This document shows, in pieces, positions 8,917-17,629 of a DNA stretch of 49,411 nucleotides (the stretch's first letter is position 1; each line of letters opens with the position of its first letter). The stretch comes from Deltaproteobacteria bacterium. Its GTDB lineage: Bacteria; Desulfobacterota; Desulfarculia; Adiutricales; Adiutricaceae. The translations under genes were made by a program, and so were the position numbers. Where the stretch lies: contig JAITKK010000056.1 of assembly GCA_031278475.1 (NCBI GenBank), forward strand, positions 1 through 49,411, written 5' to 3'. Below the pieces are notes generated by a model, which saw only the letters and a program-made list of their open reading frames with translations, was not told the origin of the DNA and searched no databases.

Positions 8917-9332
8917 ATGACGTAGGTCACCACCCCCCAGACCACGGTCCCCTCGCTGTCGGTTATGTCGAACTCCGGGTAATCCGGGTTGTCGGGCACC
9001 AGGAAGACCCGCCTGTCCTTCACCCTCAGCCTCTTGACCGTGAGCTCGCCCTCCCAGGCGGCGATGACTATCCTCCCGGAGTCGGCCGGCCTTGAGCGGT
9101 CAACCACCAGGAGGTCGCCCTCGTTGATGCCTGCCCCGCTCATGGAGTCACCCCTCACCTTGAGGAAGAAGGTGGCGGCCTCGTTGCGGACCAGGAGCTT
9201 GTGCAGGTCCAGGCGCTCCTGGACGTAGTCCTCCGCCGGGGACGGGAAGCCCGCCGACACCGGGACGAAGAAGAGCGGCGCCCCCGGCTCGCCGGAACCG
9301 CCTTCCTCCGGCACGAATATTGTGAAGCTCAT
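8904..9332 (-). CDS. umuD: UmuD-like S24 autoprotease (Pol V accessory subunit)
   Basis: Partner of UmuC; RecA-stimulated self-cleavage turns UmuD into UmuD'. Seen: the cleavage site within SAGFPSPAEDYVQERLDL (Ala-Gly in place of Cys-Gly of E. coli), the catalytic Ser in VRGDSMSGAGINEGDLL and the catalytic Lys in GELTVKRLRV. The start ATG at 9332 (MSFTIF) gives 142 residues and places 27 residues before the cleaved Gly, close to the family length. ATGs at 9356 and 9389 are also in frame; none has a strong ribosome binding site. Without a DNA-binding domain it is not LexA. It has its own promoter on the minus strand and its 3' end overlaps umuC, so the two subunits are transcribed toward each other. 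Confidence 0.93.
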   Translation of the reverse strand: MSFTIFVPEEGGSGEPGAPLFFVPVSAGFPSPAEDYVQERLDLHKLLVRNEAATFFLKVRGDSMSGAGINEGDLLVVDRSRPADSGRIVIAAWEGELTVKRLRVKDRRVFLVPDNPDYPEFDITDSEGTVVWGVVTYVIHKL

Positions 9333-9452
9333 GCCACCAAGCCTTGAAAAATCCATCGTCCCTACGCCGGGCCAATGGCCCGCCCCCATTCCCCAAGGAA
9401 CGGCCTTTATGCCGTGCCTTGGGTTTTTTTATGCCTTTTATTCAGCATTATC

Positions 9453-9481
9453 AAAATACTAAATAAAATTAGAGATTTCAA
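9453..9481 (-). promoter_or_regulatory. Probable sigma-70 promoter of umuD
   Basis: On the minus strand TTGAAA (9476-9481), 17-bp spacer, TATTTT (9453-9458); 120-130 nt upstream of the preferred umuD start. A CTGT-N8-ACAG type LexA box is not visible. Confidence 0.55.
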
Positions 9482-9600
9482 GTGTCAGTTAGCGGCTTGC
9501 CGCCTTCCAGCCGCCTTCTCGCCGCCTGCCACCTCTTGCCGCTTCCGGCCAGCCCATGCAAGCCCCTGAAACCCGCCAAGGATCCTCCCAGGACTATCTA

Positions 9601-10060
9601 TAATCATAATGTTATTTTTGTCCCAGGATTGCCGCCCCGGTCGGGCGCAGCCAAACGCCTCACAGGAAAGGGCCGCAGCGCAGGCCTATAGCAATAATCA
9701 TAATGTTATTTTGCGCCTTGGGATTGCCGCCCCGGTCGGGCGCAGCCAAAGGCCCAATAGAAATGGGATGCAGCACAGTCTCATGGCAATAATCATAATG
9801 TTATTTTGCATCCAGGATTGCAGCCCCAGTCGGGCGCAGCCAAAGACCCAATAGAAATGGGATGCAGCACAGTCCCATGACAATAATCATAATGTTATTT
9901 TGCGTCCCAGGATTACCGCCCCCGCAAACCTAGGTAACCCGACAAGGTTCCAGCCAATATTAGCTATAATCATCATGTTATTTGCGCCCCAAGATTGCCG
10001 CCCCAGTCAAGTTCAGCCAAACGCCTCACAGGAAAGGGTCGCTCTCCCAAGTGCCACCCG
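9601..10060. repeat. Five-copy ~94-bp intergenic tandem repeat
   Basis: Copies begin at 9601, 9695, 9790, 9884 and 9967 (periods 94, 95, 94, 83), each opening with the near-invariant AT-rich core TAATCATAATGTTATTTT and continuing with (C)CCAGGATTGCCGCCCCGGTC-like sequence and GGGCGCAGCCAAA. Copies 1 and 5 share a CGCCTCACAGGAAAGGG tail; copies 2 and 3 share CCCAATAGAAATGGGATGCAGCACAGT; copy 4 has lost the second half. A decayed core (TAATCATAGTC) recurs at 10136. Small hairpins GCCC-GGTC-GGGC and CCCA-TGGG are conserved. No ORF is shared by the copies. It fills the gap between umuD and the efflux gene. Function unknown. Confidence 0.9.
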
Positions 10061-10208
10061 AAAGCTTGCCCTCAGGGCGACCAATGGCCCGGGATTTCGC
10101 AAGAGATACCCTTGTTAGCCGGAAATTTTTTACTATAATCATAGTCTTAAATTTATATTTATTTTTTAACCTTAAAATCCCAGGCCAGGGCATGCCCAGG
10201 ACCGTCGC

Positions 10209-11426
10209 CTATTCCACCGCACCTGCCAGATAAGTGAAGGTGAAGCCCCCCACCCCGCACAGGGCGATGAGGAACGCCATGGGGAAGTCCACCAGCCAGG
10301 ACAGGGCCCCCACCAGGAAGGTAATCAGGGCCGCGAAGGCGAACTGCAGGACGCCCACCAAGGAGGAGGCAAGGCCCGCCATGCCGCCCGAGCCCGCCAT
10401 GGCGAGGGCCGTGGAGTTCGCCGTGACAAGCGGCATGCTCATGACCGACAGGAAGAGCATGGCCATGAAGGCCGCATAACACGGCATGCCCCACAAGGCG
10501 ACGAAGACGGCGGCAATCGACCCGAAGAAGGCCATGACCCCGAAACCCGCGAGAACCAGCGTCCTGGCCGAGTGATACCTCAGCAACAGGAAGTTGGCCT
10601 GGCTGACGATGGCCACCGCGACGGAGAGGCCGGCAAAGGAGTAGGCGTAAAAGGACGGGCTCAGGCCGTAGATCTCTATCAGGATGTAGGGCGAGGCCGA
10701 TATGAAGGAGAATATGGACCCGGAGCCCATGGCGCTCGCGAGCGCAGGGCCCAGGTAGGACCGCTTGCGGAGCAGCCCCGCCAAGTCCCTCAGGATCCCC
10801 GCCGGGGGCCTCTTGACCCTGCTGTCCCTGGGGTGCGTCTCCCAGAGGAAGGCGAGGGTCAAAAGGAGCGCCAGGATCCCCAGGAACCCCGTGAATACGA
10901 AGCAGGCCCCCCAGGACCAGAATGTCACGAACCAGGCCCCCAGGACGGGGGCCGCCACCGGGCCTATGGTCTGGACGGCCATTATGGCCGTCAGCACCTT
11001 GGCCGAATCCGTCACGCCGAAGGAGTCCCGCACCACCGCCCTGCTGATGACCATGCCCGCGCTCCCGCCCAGGGCCTGGGCGAAGCGCAGGGCAATGAAG
11101 GCGTGGATGTCCCGGACGAAGACAAGCCCCCAGCTGGCCGCGAGGTACAGAAGCAGCCCCACCACGAGGGGCCCCCTCCTCCCGAAGCGGTCGCTAATCG
11201 GCCCGTAGAACATCTGCCCCGCCGCCAGCCCGAAGAAGAACACCGAAAGGGTGAGCTGGATCCCGCCCTGGGTCGTCCCCATGTCGTTGGCCATGGTGGG
11301 GAAGGCGGAGAGGTACATGTCTATGGAGAAGGGGCCGAAGCTGTTGAGGAGTCCCAGGAGGATCACCAGCCTCGCGAGGCCGGAGCCCGGCTTGCCCCTC
11401 GCGGGGAGGGTCAAATCGTCTTTCAT
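10209..11426 (-). CDS. MFS drug efflux transporter, Bcr/CflA family
   Basis: 405 residues from ATG 11426 (MKDDLTLPARG), about the family length of 400, with 12 predicted membrane helices. TM1 carries the Bcr/CflA hallmark FSIDMYLSAFPTMANDM, and loop 2-3 carries GPISDRFGRRGPLVVGL, the MFS motif A. RFAQALGGSAGMVISRAVVRD is the family's motif between TM4 and TM5 (antiporter region). It is expected to export small molecules (bicyclomycin- or chloramphenicol-like) against protons. An upstream in-frame extension to 11543 is rejected because it is Pro-rich, unrelated to the family and runs toward the preceding terminator. No clear ribosome binding site. Substrate unknown. Confidence 0.9.
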   Translation of the reverse strand: MKDDLTLPARGKPGSGLARLVILLGLLNSFGPFSIDMYLSAFPTMANDMGTTQGGIQLTLSVFFFGLAAGQMFYGPISDRFGRRGPLVVGLLLYLAASWGLVFVRDIHAFIALRFAQALGGSAGMVISRAVVRDSFGVTDSAKVLTAIMAVQTIGPVAAPVLGAWFVTFWSWGACFVFTGFLGILALLLTLAFLWETHPRDSRVKRPPAGILRDLAGLLRKRSYLGPALASAMGSGSIFSFISASPYILIEIYGLSPSFYAYSFAGLSVAVAIVSQANFLLLRYHSARTLVLAGFGVMAFFGSIAAVFVALWGMPCYAAFMAMLFLSVMSMPLVTANSTALAMAGSGGMAGLASSLVGVLQFAFAALITFLVGALSWLVDFPMAFLIALCGVGGFTFTYLAGAVE

Positions 11427-11566
11427 TGGCGGTCTTTGGGGCGAGGGGGCCTGCGGATGCGGCCCCATGCCTTGGTGTTGGGCGGGCCCCCCGGGGCCCG
11501 TGGCCCCGGGGTATGGCTGGCGGAGGCAGCCATGATAGCACAATTCGATCCAAAGAGCCCAGGAGC

Positions 11567-11611
11567 GAAAAGCCCCCGGCCCGGGGCGCTGCCGCGCCCT
11601 GGGCCGGGGGC
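11567..11611 (-). terminator. Intrinsic terminator after the 2-hydroxyacid dehydrogenase
   Basis: 18-bp stem (11572-11589 with 11594-11611, one G-U pair), loop of four, followed on the minus strand by TTTTCG. It separates the dehydrogenase from the efflux gene. Confidence 0.85.
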
Positions 11612-11667
11612 CGAAAACGGGCCCCCGGGGCCTTGGGGGGGCGGGGCCAGGGGCCCCGGCCGCCTAT

Positions 11668-12642
11668 TTAGGAGTCGTAGGGGTGGACCACGTTCTGCGG
11701 GGTGCCGGCCAGGAACTTGGTGACGTTCTCCGCCGCGATATCTATCAGACGCTCCCTTGCCTCTTTGGGCGAGAAGGCGAGGTGCGGGGTGATGACGCAG
11801 TGCTGGGCGTGGAGGAGGGGGTTGTCGCGGCTGGGCGGCTCGTCTATCAGGACGTCCAGGCCGGCCCCGTACACCTTCCCGGAGTTCAGGGCGTCGGCCA
11901 GGTCCTGCTCCACTATCAGCCCGCCCCTGGCGGTGTTGATGATGATGACCTTGTCCCTCATCTGGGAGATGAGATCCTTGTTTATGTAGCCCTCGGTATC
12001 GGAGGTGAGCGGGACGTGGAGCGATATAACGTGGGAGGTGGTTATCAGCTCCTGGAAGCTCACGATGTCGTCGATGTCCTTCGGATCGAAGGGCGGGAAA
12101 TCGCTGTTGAAGGCCTTGACCGTCATCCCCAGGGCCTTGGCTATCTGCCCGGTGGAGTGCCCGATGGCCCCGTAGCCGATTATGCCCATTATCTTCTGGT
12201 CCAGCTCTATGAGCGGGAAGTCCCAGTGGGTCCACTCCGGGGCAGCCCGCCACTTCTCGGTCCTCACCACGTCGTCGTGGTGGCCCACGTGGCTCACCAC
12301 CTCGAGCAGGAGCGCGATGGCGTACTGGGCCACCGCCTGCCTGCTGTACTGCGGGATGTTGGTGACCACGATGCCCTTGGACTCGGCGTAATCGATGTCC
12401 ACCACGTCGTAGCCCGTGGTGAGTATGCCCACGTAGCGCAGCTTGGGAAGCTGGTCTATCAGATCCTTCCCCAGCAGGGTGTGCTTCAGCATTATCAGCT
12501 CGGCGTCCTTGGCCCGCTCCACGACTTGCTCCGGGGCTGTGCGGTCATAGATCGTCATGTTGTCGACCGTGGCCTTTATCGGGTCCCAGGAAAGATCCCC
12601 GGGGTTTACGGTCGTGCTGTCCAGTACTACCAGATTCGTCAT
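11668..12642 (-). CDS. D-2-hydroxyacid dehydrogenase (glycerate dehydrogenase/hydroxypyruvate reductase-like)
   Basis: NAD-dependent reduction of a 2-oxoacid, by closest resemblance hydroxypyruvate to D-glycerate. 324 residues. ATG at 12642 is chosen because AGAGGTGAG precedes it by the right distance and the family normally begins near VVLDS. Seen: the Rossmann motif GIIGYGAIGHSTG (about residues 145-157), the catalytic Arg in NTARGGLIVEQDL, the Glu in DVLIDEPP and the His in ITPHLAFSPKEAR (usual form PHxAW). The substrate loop in the N-terminal domain is ILTTGYDVVDI. It is a single-gene transcript with its own strong promoter and terminator. Exact substrate cannot be set from sequence alone. 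Confidence 0.92.
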   Translation of the reverse strand: MTNLVVLDSTTVNPGDLSWDPIKATVDNMTIYDRTAPEQVVERAKDAELIMLKHTLLGKDLIDQLPKLRYVGILTTGYDVVDIDYAESKGIVVTNIPQYSRQAVAQYAIALLLEVVSHVGHHDDVVRTEKWRAAPEWTHWDFPLIELDQKIMGIIGYGAIGHSTGQIAKALGMTVKAFNSDFPPFDPKDIDDIVSFQELITTSHVISLHVPLTSDTEGYINKDLISQMRDKVIIINTARGGLIVEQDLADALNSGKVYGAGLDVLIDEPPSRDNPLLHAQHCVITPHLAFSPKEARERLIDIAAENVTKFLAGTPQNVVHPYDS

Positions 12643-12797
12643 TTTCTCACCTCTGTTGTTTGGGACCATCTTACCAGGCCAGTGTGGAGCGAGGGAAACG
12701 CCGTCCTCTCGCAAGGGGAAGGGAGCCGCGGAACGCGCGGGCGCGTGGGCATGGGCATTCGGGTGGTTCGCATTGCGTTTCAGCAGTCCCTCGGAAA

Positions 12798-12826
12798 ATA
12801 TTAAAGCAGGGAAAAGTGAGAGTCAA
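12798..12826 (-). promoter_or_regulatory. Sigma-70 promoter of the dehydrogenase gene
   Basis: Minus strand TTGACT (12821-12826), 17-bp spacer, TAATAT (12798-12803). Predicted start about 150 nt before the ATG at 12642. Confidence 0.7.
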
Positions 12827-13623
12827 GGACGAAACGTCAATGAATGCGATATTTTTGAGGGCTTTCCTCTGCCCCCATGCGCCACGGTCAGTGGCAACCC
12901 TTAAAGGATCCAAAAAACCGCAAAAGGGCAACATAATTTATTGGCCCAATCCCCAACAAACCCAAGATGGCCGCAGGCCCATGCGGGGCTGCAAGGATCG
13001 ACCCGCCATGGGTCTTGCCGATGCCGCTGGTAAGATTTTGCTTAAATTTATCCTTGCCCTATCGCCTTCATTTTTTCCTGCCCATTGACTTCTTTTTTTC
13101 TTCCGCCATTGCTTTGTTTTATACCTGCCCTGTCGCATTCATTTTCCCCGCTTCGGTCCTTGCGCTTGTTTTCGCATATTTTCGCTTATTTTCCCCAAGA
13201 CACCGTTTTGCACGTAATTTCCGGCAAAAATCTAAGGCGAGTAGCGATATTATCCGATAATTCTGCCCGATTTTTCCGCATATTACTTAAAATGCCACTA
13301 AAAAAACAGAGTGCGAAAAATTCCAGGATGTGTTTCATGATGCGCTCCGAAGAAACTTTCCAGGGATGCGCCCGGGGATGCTTCCAGGATGCGCTATCCC
13401 ACGGCTTCTTATCCAGCCCGATAATACCTTGCGCTCCCAGGGCATGGGCTTTCCCCCTCCTTGAGCCAACGCCAAAAGCATCCGGCTTCAATACGCGCGA
13501 AAAAATGCCGCACCCCAATGCACCTGAAAGGATGCCTTGCATATGGTTGTGGCGCAGGTAATTTGGGCAAATATGAGTTTGGCACCTAAAATTCGGGCGC
13601 ATGTGATTTGGTATAAAAACAAT

Positions 13624-13677
13624 AAATGCCATCAAAGGGAAAGAACAAATGCCATCAAAGGGAAACAATAAATGCCG
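13624..13677. repeat. 23-bp direct repeat, 2.3 copies
   Basis: AAATGCCATCAAAGGGAAA begins at 13624 and 13647; a third truncated unit, AAATGCC, begins at 13670. Confidence 0.85.
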
Positions 13678-13797
13678 ACAATTTGCCAACATATGCATCA
13701 ACAACGCATAATCGACGAATACATAAAAGAGGCCTCAGGATTCCATGAATCAAATCCCAAATAATAGCACGCCCCGATTTTAAAAAATTTGCGGCTG

Positions 13798-13885
13798 CCC
13801 CCTTCCCTTTCCTACCTTTCTTGCCTTCCCTACCTTCCTTTCCTTTCCCTTCCCTTCCTTTCCCTGCCCTACCTTTTCCCATAAT
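13798..13885. repeat. CCTTCCCTTTCC pyrimidine tract
   Basis: About 80 bp almost purely C and T on the plus strand, built from CCTT, TTTCC and TTCCC units. It ends about 30 bp before the TPP riboswitch promoter. Confidence 0.7.
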
Positions 13886-13914
13886 CACCGTTCCCACCTT
13901 AGCTTTACAATGCC

Positions 13915-13943
13915 TTGACAAAAGCACAGGGCCTTGGTAAAAT
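13915..13943 (+). promoter_or_regulatory. Sigma-70 promoter of the TPP riboswitch/ykoE unit
   Basis: Consensus TTGACA (13915-13920), 17-bp spacer, TAAAAT (13938-13943). Predicted start near 13950, about 37 nt before the aptamer. Confidence 0.85.
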
Positions 13944-13986
13944 ACAAGCACATAATCAAAGGCTATGGCATTGCCGCCGCCGCTTT

Positions 13987-14066
13987 ACGCTGGGGTGCCG
14001 CGGGACTTCCCGCAGCCGAGAGCACGCTCAGGGACCTGATGCGGTCAGTGCCGCCGGAGGAAGCGT
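13987..14066 (+). promoter_or_regulatory. TPP (THI-element) riboswitch
   Basis: Conserved TPP aptamer blocks in order: CTGGGGTGC (13990-13998), GCCGAGAG in place of GCTGAGAG (14014-14021), GGACCTGATGCGGTCAGTGCC (14032 onward), and GGAGGAAGCGT closing the aptamer (14056-14066). P1 pairs ACGC (13987-13990) with GCGT (14063-14066). Downstream, AACCC/GGGTT (14072-14090) and GGCCTA/TAGGCC (14079-14100) are mutually exclusive hairpins, a plausible switch before the terminator/RBS hairpin. Confidence 0.95.
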
Positions 14067-14110
14067 GCAAAAACCCTTGGCCTATGGGTTTCACTAGGCC
14101 TGTCGCACGA

Positions 14111-14141
14111 TTCCTTTGAACAATCAAAGGGAGTTTTTTTT
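14111..14141 (+). terminator. Terminator-like hairpin that contains the ykoE ribosome binding site
   Basis: Stem TTCCTTTGA / TCAAAGGGA, loop ACAA, then G and eight T residues directly before the ATG. The 3' arm is also the ribosome binding sequence AAAGGGAG, so the hairpin can stop transcription and hide the RBS at once. Confidence 0.8.
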
Positions 14142-14879
14142 ATGCCCGAAGATTTGCCAAAGGCCCCGGACTTACCCAAGGCAGGGATTTCCGAAGCCCA
14201 GGAGGGCCCCAACCCCTCCGCCCCCGCACCTCAGGACATGGGACAGCAAAAGCCCTACGAAGGCCAATGGGGCGAGCCCGGGGGACCCGGGGCCGTAAGG
14301 CCCCCGGGTCCCAGGCCCTGGAAGCTCAAGGACTTGGCCCTTTTGGGGATGATAGCGATTGCCTTCTCGGTGGTGTACCTGGGGAACTTCAAACTGTTGG
14401 GGATGATTTACAAGAACGTGCAGCCATGGGGACTGGCATATCTCGCAGCCGCGCCTCTTTTTGGCGTACGGTTCATGGCCGCGACATTCGCTGGCATCGC
14501 CCTGCGGAAGCCGGGGGCCGCAATCATCGCCGAGATACTCACGGACACCCTGGCGGCGCTCATGGGCGGCTACTTCGGGCCCTTGATGTACGTGCATGTG
14601 CTCTTGGTGGGGGGCGGGGCCGAGGCTATCTTCCTTGCGGGACGCTACCGGGACTACGAGCCTGGCTCCATGTGCCTGGCCGCGATTACATGCGCCTTCC
14701 TGAACTTACTGAACCTGTTCACGGCTGACTTCAAGATTCTCCCCTTGCAGTTCATGGTCCCCGTGACCATCATAAGCATGTTTTCCGCGGTGGTGCTCGC
14801 AGGGCTCCTAAGCTACCTGCTGGGTAGGGCGATTTGGGGCGCCGGGCCCCGGGGCCCGGCGGAAGGCGGTCGTGCCTGA
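14142..14879 (+). CDS. ykoE: ECF transporter S component, YkoE-like (thiamine precursor/HMP uptake)
   Basis: Membrane substrate-binding subunit of an energy-coupling-factor vitamin importer; YkoE proteins are linked to hydroxymethylpyrimidine or thiamine uptake. 245 residues: a Pro/Gly-rich cytoplasmic N-terminal stretch of about 60 residues that is longer than usual, then five or six membrane segments beginning LALLGMIAIAFSVVYLGNF. The family-like central block is APLFGVRFMAATFAGIAL and GAAIIAEILTDTLAALMGG. The upstream TPP riboswitch independently supports the thiamine link. Start fixed by AAAGGGAG 8 nt before the ATG. No YkoD-like ATPase or YkoC-like T component is adjacent: the next gene is convergent. 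It must therefore share a module encoded elsewhere or work alone. Confidence 0.88.
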   Translation: MPEDLPKAPDLPKAGISEAQEGPNPSAPAPQDMGQQKPYEGQWGEPGGPGAVRPPGPRPWKLKDLALLGMIAIAFSVVYLGNFKLLGMIYKNVQPWGLAYLAAAPLFGVRFMAATFAGIALRKPGAAIIAEILTDTLAALMGGYFGPLMYVHVLLVGGGAEAIFLAGRYRDYEPGSMCLAAITCAFLNLLNLFTADFKILPLQFMVPVTIISMFSAVVLAGLLSYLLGRAIWGAGPRGPAEGGRA

Positions 14880-14978
14880 GGATGAATCGTTCGGCCTGTG
14901 CGCGCCCTTGAATGCCAACACGCCACATGGGCCCCAAAAACACCTGCCTTCAAACGCGCAAAAAGCGCCCACAGGGCA

Positions 14979-17618
14979 TTACGGGGATGCCAGACCCGCG
15001 CCTTCCTCCGCGCCTTCCATGGGCTTTCCCCGCCCCTCCCGGCCCGCTTTGGAGGCATCCTCATGCCTCTTACGCCTGTATTGCGAGATGACCACTATCG
15101 CGAGAAGGAAAAGCCCCGGGCAGCCGAAGGGCCACTTGGGCGGCCTCTGCCGGGGGATCTCCAATCCCAGGACCCTGGTTGGGTCGTCCATGTTGACCCC
15201 CAGCTTCTCAAGGCGGCTGTTGAGCGCGACGTCGTCAAGGATCAGTGTTCCGCCATCCCAGGCGAGCGTCGCGCCCGCGCTCCTAAGCCTCTCCTCGGCA
15301 CCCTCCCCCTTGAAGGGCAGCACCACCACCTGATCCTTTGTTTTCCCGCCCTCAAGCTCGGTCACTATGTGGAGCCTTATGGGGGTGTCCTCTGGGAGCT
15401 CCCCGATTGCGGCCATTATCCCGGAAGGCGGCCTCTCGTCGTAGGGCGCGAACAGGATGTCCCTTGGTATGTCCGGCCTGAACAGGAACACCATGGCCGC
15501 GAGCAAGAGGAGTACCTCCCAAAAGCGCGTCCTGGTCACGAAAAACCCCTGGGTGGCGCTCGCGAACGCCATGCAGGCAAGTATCGAGGTCAGGAGCACC
15601 CACAGGAAGTGGGCCGCATTCTGGATGTTTATCAGCAGGATCTCCTGGTTGTAGAGGAACACGAAGGGCAGCACGGCCGTGCGCAGCTCGTAGACGAAGC
15701 CCTGTACCCCCGTCTTGAAGGGATCCCCCCCGGATATGCCCGAGGCGGCGAAGGCGGCAAGGGCGACGGGCGGGGTGGCGTCCGCCATGACGCCGAAATA
15801 AAGGCAGAAGAGGTGCACGGCCAGAAGCGGGACGCCCAGGCCGTGGGCGGCGGATATGTTGTAGATGACCGGCGCCAGGAGGGTCGAAACTATTATGTAG
15901 TTGGCCGTGGTCGGGAGCCCCATGCCGAGAATTATGGCGAGCGCCGCCGTCATCAGGAGCACCACGGGCAGGAAGCCCCCGGAGATTATCTCAACCATCG
16001 TCGCCAGCACCTGCCCCACGGCGGTGAGGCTCACGGTCCCCACTATTATGCCCGCGGTGGCGGTCGCGAGCGCTATCCCCACCATGTTCTTGGAGCCGTT
16101 CACGAGGCTCAATAGAAGCCTCGAGGCGGAGTTCTGGAAGGCTGGCCACACCGGGTAGCCGTTCTTCCAGGCTATGAAGGGCCGCTTGGTGAGTATTATG
16201 AGGACCATCAGGAGGCAGGCGTAGTAGGCGGCGAGCCCGGGCGACATCTCCATCAGCATGAGCCCCCATACGAGGGTCGCGGTGGGGAGCAGGTAGTAGA
16301 GCCCGGAAAGGAGCACGGGCGTCGCGTCCCTGGGCTGCATGAGCTCGTCCGTGTCCCCCTCGGGGAGCTCGGGGAACTTGAAGGATAGGAAGAGGAGCCC
16401 CGCGTAGCCCAGGACCAAAAGGACGCCGAAGCACAGCCAGGACCAGCCGCCGAACACCTTGGGTATCCACGCGAGCAGGTAGTACAGGACGCATACCACG
16501 AGAACCGACGAGCTCACCAGGAGCCCCGCCCTGAGGAGCTTGGGAAGGAACGCGGACCTCTGCCTGGGTATCCCCACCATGCCCAGCTTGAGTGCCTCTA
16601 TGTGGACTATGTAAAGAAGGGAGAAGTAGGCGAGAAGCGCGGGAACGAAGGCGTGCCTGACTATCTGGGCGTAGGGTATGCCCGTGTACTCGGCCATGAG
16701 GAAGGCCGCGGCCCCCATCACCGGGGGCATTATCTGCCCGTTGGACCCAGCCGCCACCTCCACGGCCCCGGCCTTCTCGGCGGAGAAGCCCACCTTCTTC
16801 ATGAGGTAGATGGTGACGGGACCGCAGGTCAGCACGTTCGCAATGGAAGAGCCGGATATGCAGCCGTGGAGGCCGGACGCGACGACGGCCGCCTTCGCTG
16901 GCCCGCCCCGGAGGCGGCCCAGGATGGAAAAGGACAGCGCGGTCAGGTAGTTCCCGGCCCCGGCGTTCTCGAGCATGGCCCCGAAGAGCACGTAGAGGAA
17001 GACGAAGCTGGTGGACACCCCTATGGGCACCCCGAAAACCCCCTCCTGGGTGAGCCAGAACTGGGAAGCGGCCCTGGACAGCGAGGCCCCGCGGTGGGCT
17101 ATGAGGTCCGGCGCGTAGGGCCCCAGGAAGACGTAGACGAGGAACACTATGGCGACGCAGGTCATGGGGAGCCCCATCACCCTGCGCGTCGCCTCAAGCA
17201 GGAAGATCACCCCGCAGGAGGCCACCGCGATGTCCACCTTGTTGGGGATCCCGGGCCTTTTGGAGAGGCCGTCCTGGAATATGAAGAGGTAGCAGGCGCA
17301 GAACGCCGCGCACAAGGCGAAGACCCAGTCGTAGGCGGGGATCCGCCTGTCGGGGCTCGACTTGAACATGGGGAAGCTAAGATAGGCCAGGAATATCGCG
17401 AACGCGAGGTGCAGGGCCCTCGTCGCGGTGTCGTTCAGGATGCCCACGCCCAAGGTGGTGGGCCATGGGGAGATTATCCAGACCTGGAAAAGGGCCCAGG
17501 CGATGGCCGTGGCGAGGATCAGGAAGTGCGGGAAACCGGAGGGCTTCCTCCTCCCGGTCTCCTTCTCCAGCATCTGGTCAATGATGGGGTGGGCGTGCCG
17601 CCTCTTAAGCGTGGTCAT
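14979..17618 (-). CDS. TAXI-TRAP transporter fused permease (4TM/12TM) with DUF3394-like C-terminus
   Basis: Secondary, ion-driven importer permease that works with the periplasmic TAXI binding protein encoded just upstream. 879 residues with about 17-18 membrane helices: a DctQ-like N-terminal part, then the DctM-like part with GLHGCISGSSIANVLTCGPV and AGSNGQIMPPVMGAAAFLMA. Both are typical of fused TAXI-TRAP permeases. The family motif GMGLPTTANYIIVSTLLAPV lies near residue 570 and DATPPVALAAFAASGISGGD near 620. The last roughly 150 residues (after FRPDIPRDILFAP) are the soluble DUF3394-type extension followed by one more helix. The start ATG at 17618 has no strong ribosome binding site and lies 57 nt after the binding-protein stop, with a strong hairpin between. 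Substrate unknown. Confidence 0.93.
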   Translation of the reverse strand: MTTLKRRHAHPIIDQMLEKETGRRKPSGFPHFLILATAIAWALFQVWIISPWPTTLGVGILNDTATRALHLAFAIFLAYLSFPMFKSSPDRRIPAYDWVFALCAAFCACYLFIFQDGLSKRPGIPNKVDIAVASCGVIFLLEATRRVMGLPMTCVAIVFLVYVFLGPYAPDLIAHRGASLSRAASQFWLTQEGVFGVPIGVSTSFVFLYVLFGAMLENAGAGNYLTALSFSILGRLRGGPAKAAVVASGLHGCISGSSIANVLTCGPVTIYLMKKVGFSAEKAGAVEVAAGSNGQIMPPVMGAAAFLMAEYTGIPYAQIVRHAFVPALLAYFSLLYIVHIEALKLGMVGIPRQRSAFLPKLLRAGLLVSSSVLVVCVLYYLLAWIPKVFGGWSWLCFGVLLVLGYAGLLFLSFKFPELPEGDTDELMQPRDATPVLLSGLYYLLPTATLVWGLMLMEMSPGLAAYYACLLMVLIILTKRPFIAWKNGYPVWPAFQNSASRLLLSLVNGSKNMVGIALATATAGIIVGTVSLTAVGQVLATMVEIISGGFLPVVLLMTAALAIILGMGLPTTANYIIVSTLLAPVIYNISAAHGLGVPLLAVHLFCLYFGVMADATPPVALAAFAASGISGGDPFKTGVQGFVYELRTAVLPFVFLYNQEILLINIQNAAHFLWVLLTSILACMAFASATQGFFVTRTRFWEVLLLLAAMVFLFRPDIPRDILFAPYDERPPSGIMAAIGELPEDTPIRLHIVTELEGGKTKDQVVVLPFKGEGAEERLRSAGATLAWDGGTLILDDVALNSRLEKLGVNMDDPTRVLGLEIPRQRPPKWPFGCPGLFLLAIVVISQYRRKRHEDASKAGREGRGKPMEGAEEGAGLASP

Positions 17619-17629
17619 GCTGGCAAAGG

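Larger units (their letters stand above)
12827..13914. other. Non-coding spacer with repeats
   Basis: No gene supported on either strand. It contains T-rich and TTTTCCC-type stretches (13065-13200), small GGATGCGC repeats (13363-13395), a 23-bp direct repeat (13624-13677) and a pyrimidine tract (13798-13885). Confidence 0.5.

Noticed and set aside
9601-10060. Tandem repeat considered as a CRISPR array
   Set aside because: The whole 94-bp unit, not only a short repeat, is conserved; there are no unique spacers of constant length and no cas genes.
13085-13704. Frames on both strands in the spacer before the TPP riboswitch
   Set aside because: Low-complexity, T-rich or repeat-derived; no start signals; they overlap each other on opposite strands.
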